Positions 60,017-64,000 of a stretch of 64,000 nucleotides of DNA are shown piece by piece (position 1 is the stretch's first letter; each line of letters starts with the position of its first letter). The notes under the pieces are model-generated. The model was given only the letters and a program-made list of their open reading frames with translations, was not told where the DNA came from and searched no databases. The position numbers and the translations under genes are program-made. The stretch is taken from contig JAGTXO010000001.1 in the NCBI GenBank assembly GCA_019448385.1, positions 434,001 through 498,000 of the forward strand. The letters run 5' to 3'. This stretch comes from Diacronema lutheri (lineage: Eukaryota; Haptophyta; Pavlovophyceae; Pavlovales; Pavlovaceae).

Positions 60017-61498
60017 TCATTCCGCCTTGGACGACGGCGCGCCTGGCCGCGCCGACTCGAGCACGCCGGGCGACAGGCATGGGCTCCCATGCGCGCCGCC
60101 GTTCGCATGCACCGGCCCATCGGCGGCGGCGGCGCCAAACGGCGCGCTGCCGCGCGTGTGCCGCGCATGCGCCGACGTTCCCGCTGGTCGGAAGTCAGTC
60201 GCGCTCATGTGCTGGCGGATGGCGAGCGCCTTGTAGTCGGCGAGTGTCGCGTCCGTCATCGGCACGTGCAGGTGGCGAGCCATCAGCGCCTGCATGTTGG
60301 CTGCGTACAGAAGCGGGTCGGCGCGCTCGGCCTCGCACGGCGCATGCACAGGAAGGAAGAGCATCTCCATCCTGTTGACGAGCTGGCACGCGGTCCGCCA
60401 CATGAGGCCGGGCAGCTCGTGGCCGCCGGTCGCCTCGCCGGTCAGGCACGGGTTGAAGTGCGTGTACGGGAAATGGAAGAGGACGGGCTGCACGGGCAGG
60501 CCGGGCTGGAAGGCGCCTCGGTTGAACCGGAAGAGCGAGTGTTGGTTGTTGCACGTGCCCTCGGGGAAGACCATGAGCTGTCGGCCGCACGGCTCGCGCG
60601 CGCGCTCGTCAATCTCGCGCAGCGTGCGCTCGCGGCTCGCACGCAGCTCGCGGTCGACAACGATCGCGCGCGAGACATGCGCGACGCCCGCGAAGAGCGG
60701 CAGCGAGATGTTCTCGACGCGCGTGACAAACGACGGGCAGCGCGCGGCCGCATAGAGCGCGAGCACCTCAATCAGGCCCACGTGGTTGGCGACGAGGATG
60801 CGCGCCTCGCTGCTGCGCGCGATGCGGCCAGAGGAGAGCACATGAAAGTATCCGATCCACCAGAGCGACAGCCGCGCGCACGCGAGCGCCGCGCTCACGA
60901 GCGGCTCGCGCAGCGCGGGGCCGAGCCGCGCCGAGCGGCCAACGCGCGCGGCGACGTTGAGCGTGAGCGCGCCGAGCGCGAAGCTGGCGAAAGCCATGGC
61001 GAGGCGGAGCGACGCGAGGCCAGACACCGTCATCAGCGCCACCTTGAGCTGCTCATACCGCGAGCGCGAGAGCGGCGTGTCGTAGTGCAGCGCCGTCGCG
61101 GTCGGCGCATGCCGCGCGACGCGCTCGGGCGCGAGCTCGAACGGCCGCCGACCGGGCCTGCCGACGCGGAGCGTGTACACGCGAACACATTCGGCGACCC
61201 ACATGAGCAGGTGCGCCAGCACAAGGAGCGCCACCCAGCAGGCGCACGAGCGTACGAGGGTCACGCCCGCGAGCGCCGCGTGCAGCCGATGCGCGGGGAC
61301 GCTCGCCGCGAGCGCGAGCGAGTGCGCCGCGACGAGGCCGGGTGCCTCGTCGCCCAGCTCGGCCATCGAGACGCAGTTGTCACGGTTGCGGTCGAGGTCG
61401 GCGAACACCGCCGCGAGCTGCGCGTGCTGCCGCCGCTCCGTCAGCGCCGAGAACGCGCGCGCCGACGCCCTGAGCCACGAAATTGGGTCGCCCGTCAT
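60017..61498 (-). CDS. lysophospholipid acyltransferase, LPCAT/LPEAT-like
   Basis: A 493-residue ORF. An N-terminal EF-hand-like loop (DLDRNRDNCVSMAEL, about residues 35-49) precedes hydrophobic helices and the PlsC acyltransferase domain. Block I is NHVGLIE (238-244), so the catalytic H-x4-D appears as H-x4-E; the acceptor-binding block is FPEGTCNN (311-318), as EGTxSN in LPCATs. VNRMEMLFLPVHAP and the downstream PYTHFNPCLT resemble LPCAT1/2 and plant LPEAT. Such enzymes re-acylate lysophosphatidylcholine or -ethanolamine at the ER. Usual LPCATs carry EF-hands C-terminally; here the only candidate is N-terminal. Start codons with the SET gene are 24 bp apart. Confidence 0.82.
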   Translation of the reverse strand: MTGDPISWLRASARAFSALTERRQHAQLAAVFADLDRNRDNCVSMAELGDEAPGLVAAHSLALAASVPAHRLHAALAGVTLVRSCACWVALLVLAHLLMWVAECVRVYTLRVGRPGRRPFELAPERVARHAPTATALHYDTPLSRSRYEQLKVALMTVSGLASLRLAMAFASFALGALTLNVAARVGRSARLGPALREPLVSAALACARLSLWWIGYFHVLSSGRIARSSEARILVANHVGLIEVLALYAAARCPSFVTRVENISLPLFAGVAHVSRAIVVDRELRASRERTLREIDERAREPCGRQLMVFPEGTCNNQHSLFRFNRGAFQPGLPVQPVLFHFPYTHFNPCLTGEATGGHELPGLMWRTACQLVNRMEMLFLPVHAPCEAERADPLLYAANMQALMARHLHVPMTDATLADYKALAIRQHMSATDFRPAGTSAHARHTRGSAPFGAAAADGPVHANGGAHGSPCLSPGVLESARPGAPSSKAE

Positions 61499-61522
61499 CG
61501 CGCGGACGAAACCGTCGCACCG

Positions 61523-62809
61523 ATGGCCCTCGCCGAGTACGGCCACGTGCCGCCGGCCGTGTCGATCGGGCAGTCGCCGGGCAAGGGCCGTGGGCTGTTC
61601 GCGGGGCGCGACCTGCGCGCGGGGGAAGTGATCTTTACCGAGCTTCCACTCGTCGGCATGCAGCACCTCGGCAACGCCGAGCGCGTCGAGGCGTGCGCGA
61701 TGTGCATGCGGCACGTGGGCGAGCTCGAGGCGCAGCTCGCGCGGCTCGTCTTCGATGACGATTCAGCGCGCGCGCTCATCCCGCGCGCGATGCCGCTCCG
61801 CGAGTTGGCCTTTCGCGCGTGCCCGCCGCCGTACCGCTGCCGTGGTGGCTGCGGCCTCGCCTTCTGCGGCGCGGCGTGCGAGGCGCGCGCGTGGGGCGAG
61901 TGGCACTGCCTCCTGTGCGCGCCGTGCTCGGACGGCGCTGGCGGAGCCATGTCGGACGAGGCGGCGCCCTCGGCCGACCCTGCGCGAGTCGCGCGCCTCG
62001 ACGCCTTCCGCGCGCACGCGCTCGAGACCAACGAGATCTTCCTCCTCGCGGCGCGCGTGTGCGCGACGGCGTTGCTGTCGACCGGCCGCCTCGGCTCGTG
62101 GGACGCGGCGTGGGCGCCGTTCGCCGCGTTCACGCAGCCGCCATGGTGGGAGGCGGTGGCCTTCTCGGCAGAGGACTGCGCAGCGGGCGGCGAGCACGCC
62201 GCGCGCGAGCAGATGCGCGAGGTGCTCGCCGAGTCGTGGGCGCTGCTCCGCGCGGCGCTGTGCGATGGGCACGACGCGGCCGCCTCGGTCGCGCTGCCCG
62301 TCTTCGCCGACCCGCAGCTGTACGCGCAGATCGTCGGGATGTTTGAGCGCAACAACTGCTCGATGCTCGTCGCCTCGCCCGTTGAGGATTATTTCTTGCA
62401 CATTGACGCCATGCCCGACGGGCACGCCAAGCGCGCGGCCGAGGCTGTGAGCGGCCCGGTGCTCGACGCGCTGGGCGAGGACTACGCGCTGCCGGCGGAG
62501 GGCGCGGGCATCTTTTGGCTGCAGGCCGTTCTAAACCATGCGTGCGTGCCCAACGTCAGCTTCGTCAAGCGCGATGAGGACGTCGACGGGCGCGTCGTGC
62601 TCACCGCCGCGCGCGACATCCGCGCGGGCGAGGAGCTCGTGCACTCGTACATCGATGAGGGCAAGCCGCTCGAAGAGCGCGCGCGAGAGCTGCGCAACTA
62701 CGGCTTCGAGTGCACCTGCCAGCTCTGCACGGCCGAGCGTGGGGCGGCGGCTGGCGGGTCGGTCGGCGTCGGCACTGGGGAGAGGCGAGGCGGCCGCAAG
62801 CTCAAATGA
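61523..62809 (+). CDS. SMYD-type SET-domain protein with MYND-like finger
   Basis: A 428-residue intron-free ORF. The split SET domain starts VSIGQSPGKGRGLFAGRDLR. A zinc module follows (CAMCMRHVGEL, then YRCRGGCGLAFCGAACEARAWGEWHCLLC), in the place of the MYND insertion. The catalytic half has IFWLQAVLNHACVPNVSF (the NH-x-C-x-PN motif), ARDIRAGEELVHSYID and the post-SET CTCQLC cysteines. These are all features of active lysine methyltransferases using SAM. Closest in layout are SMYD5 and plant ASHR2-like proteins. Histone or ribosomal-protein targets are possible; not inferable from sequence. Confidence 0.88.
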   Translation: MALAEYGHVPPAVSIGQSPGKGRGLFAGRDLRAGEVIFTELPLVGMQHLGNAERVEACAMCMRHVGELEAQLARLVFDDDSARALIPRAMPLRELAFRACPPPYRCRGGCGLAFCGAACEARAWGEWHCLLCAPCSDGAGGAMSDEAAPSADPARVARLDAFRAHALETNEIFLLAARVCATALLSTGRLGSWDAAWAPFAAFTQPPWWEAVAFSAEDCAAGGEHAAREQMREVLAESWALLRAALCDGHDAAASVALPVFADPQLYAQIVGMFERNNCSMLVASPVEDYFLHIDAMPDGHAKRAAEAVSGPVLDALGEDYALPAEGAGIFWLQAVLNHACVPNVSFVKRDEDVDGRVVLTAARDIRAGEELVHSYIDEGKPLEERARELRNYGFECTCQLCTAERGAAAGGSVGVGTGERRGGRKLK

Positions 62810-62923
62810 CAAATCTGCTACGCCGATGATGCACGCATGAGCAGGCTTGAGCACAACGGGCGGGGCGAGCACCTCACGATGCTCGCGCAGCTTTTGACAA
62901 GGCACGCGTGCCCACGCGCGCGC

Positions 62924-63845
62924 TCAGGCGCTGCCTGTCAACGAGTTTGTGCGCGTCTCGAACGCGACCGCCGCGCCGGGCGCCGTTCGACGCCGCTCGA
63001 CGAGCGTGCCGATCAGCTTGCCAAGATTCTCGTTGCTCAGCTTGGCGGCGGGGCCGAGCCGGTCGACGAGCGCGCGCTTGATTGGCTTGAGCGTGAGCGC
63101 GGCGAATTCGGCCGAATCCGCCGGCGGCACGAGCGGCGCGAGCGCTGCGAGCAGCTGCTCGTCCGAAGGCGTGCCGGCCGCGACGGCGGCGGCGGCCGCG
63201 GTGTGCGTGGCGTCGACCATCGCCGCGTCCGCCGACGCGGGCACGCCCACGTTCGCGCGGCCGCCGGACGCCTCGGCGAGCACGTGCGGCGGAGGTGGCC
63301 GGCCCGGCGCGTCTACCCCGCCCGCGCGCGCGTCGGCCGCGATCAGCATGGCGGCGCACGCGCTCTGCTCAACGGGCGCGGCGGCGGGCGCGGCGGCGAG
63401 CGGGACGTCCGCCGCGGGCGCAGCGTCTTCGCGCGCGCGCAGCTGCGACTGCCTGGCGAGCCGCTCGTTGAGTAGGTCGTTGAGAATCGCGCCGCAGATG
63501 GACGCCTCTGCGTCCTGCGCGGCGCGCCCGTCGGCAGCGTCGTCGCCCTGCGAAGCGCGGGCGGCGCGGCGCGGGCGGCGTCATCGGCGCGCGGGCGGGT
63601 CCGGCGGGCGCCAGCGCGCGCTCGCCACGCCCAGCGTCGACGCCCGACGTTGCGCGCGCGCGCCCTCCCGCGCGGCTCTCGGCACGGGTCGCGCGGCGCG
63701 GCGCGCGCACGTGAAGGATGCGGTCGTTGATCTCGGCCTTGCGCGACTGGAGCTGCAGGATCTTCTCGTCGACTGTGCCCGCGGTGACGAGCCTGTGGAT
63801 GGTGACAGGCCGCGTCTGCCCAATGCGGTGCACGCGGTCTTGTGC
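62924..63845 (-). CDS. SNF2-family helicase, C-terminal exons only (partial)
   Basis: The last two exons visible: 63845-63711 and 63547-62924, intron 63710-63548 (GTGCGC...TTCGCAG). The first begins [20 protein letters not shown], helicase motif VI of SNF2 ATPases, then [22 protein letters not shown], and joins [20 protein letters not shown]. The remaining tail has a low-complexity Ala region and [31 protein letters not shown]. The spacing after motif VI resembles the Fun30/SMARCAD1 group, but subfamily is uncertain. Bases 63846-64000 look like intron and the ATPase lobes lie beyond the right edge. The gene is convergent with the SET gene. Confidence 0.8.
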
Positions 63846-64000
63846 CTGGCGAGCGGGGCGCGTCGCAGGCGGCGGGGGTGGGCCGAGGCGGGGCGGGGCG
63901 GGGGCCGGAACGGGCCGGGCCGGGGGCGGCTGTGCTCGGCGCGCACCCCGCGCGCGCGCCCTGCCGGCGCTCGCGGCGGGGCGCTTGCGCGGCGCGCGCA

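Noticed and set aside
63846-64000. Additional SNF2 exon at the right edge
   Set aside because: The stretch is C/G-rich with no helicase motif in any frame and precedes a good CAG acceptor, so it reads as intron.

Overview
The window is a gene-dense, very GC-rich nuclear segment from a eukaryote. It has spliceosomal introns, a cytosolic 60S ribosomal protein gene split by introns, splicing and chromatin genes (YJU2B/CCDC130, HDAC11-like, SMYD-type SET, SNF2), contact-site and lipid genes (extended synaptotagmin, DGAT2, LPCAT-like), and cilium genes (nephrocystin-4, a CFAP298-like protein). It also has large Cys-rich surface proteins with Ser-Pro-Pro-Pro spacers. Together this fits a flagellated unicellular alga; the GC bias, short GC-rich introns and proline-rich surface proteins would suit a haptophyte (for example a pavlovophyte), but that assignment is inference. 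No prokaryotic operon, virus, CRISPR array, tRNA or rRNA was recognised.

Layout. 1-1600: poor in genes, with small repeats and the remnant of a zinc-finger ORF. 1.6-11.1 kb: YJU2B, a secreted proline-tailed protein, a 3-hydroxyisobutyrate-dehydrogenase-like enzyme, a possible PP1-binding protein, an MFSD12-like transporter, a CFAP298/ZNHIT3-like fusion, a homeobox-like protein, a DUF218 protein and PPP1R11. 11.1-36.3 kb: a 1287-residue coiled coil, carnosine N-methyltransferase, an S9 peptidase, an extended synaptotagmin, a 2641-residue mosaic surface protein, a 2OG-Fe(II) oxygenase, a GPH-type transporter and a HAD phosphatase. 36.4-48.5 kb: TPR-membrane, carrier-like, RING, DUF819, EF-hand, CorA/MRS2, coiled-coil, DGAT2, KEN-box membrane and HDAC11-like genes. 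48.6-64 kb: nephrocystin-4, a spinster-like MFS protein, RPL23/uL14, PHO88/SND3, an LPCAT-like acyltransferase, a SMYD-type SET protein and the 3' end of an SNF2 gene that runs off the right edge.

The dominant architecture is head-to-head pairing: eleven divergent pairs have start codons 15-209 bp apart, so almost every promoter here must be bidirectional and lie within a few dozen bases. Gene ends are equally tight; one convergent pair has directly abutting stop codons. I placed 26 introns (82-187 bp) by reading frame and protein-family continuity: 18 begin GTGCGC, three begin GC, and all end AG (25 as CAG, one as TAG).

Functionally the genes are a mixed housekeeping set, not a pathway. Recurring themes are cilium assembly, protein phosphatase 1 regulation, lipid synthesis and transfer at the ER, and large repeat-bearing extracellular or scaffold proteins. 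Coding minisatellites (NPHP4, the DUF819 gene, the coiled-coil stop codon) and a dispersed repeat pair (37.3 and 58.2 kb) are the main non-genic structure. Exon boundaries and starts are my own inferences from sequence; no transcript evidence was available.
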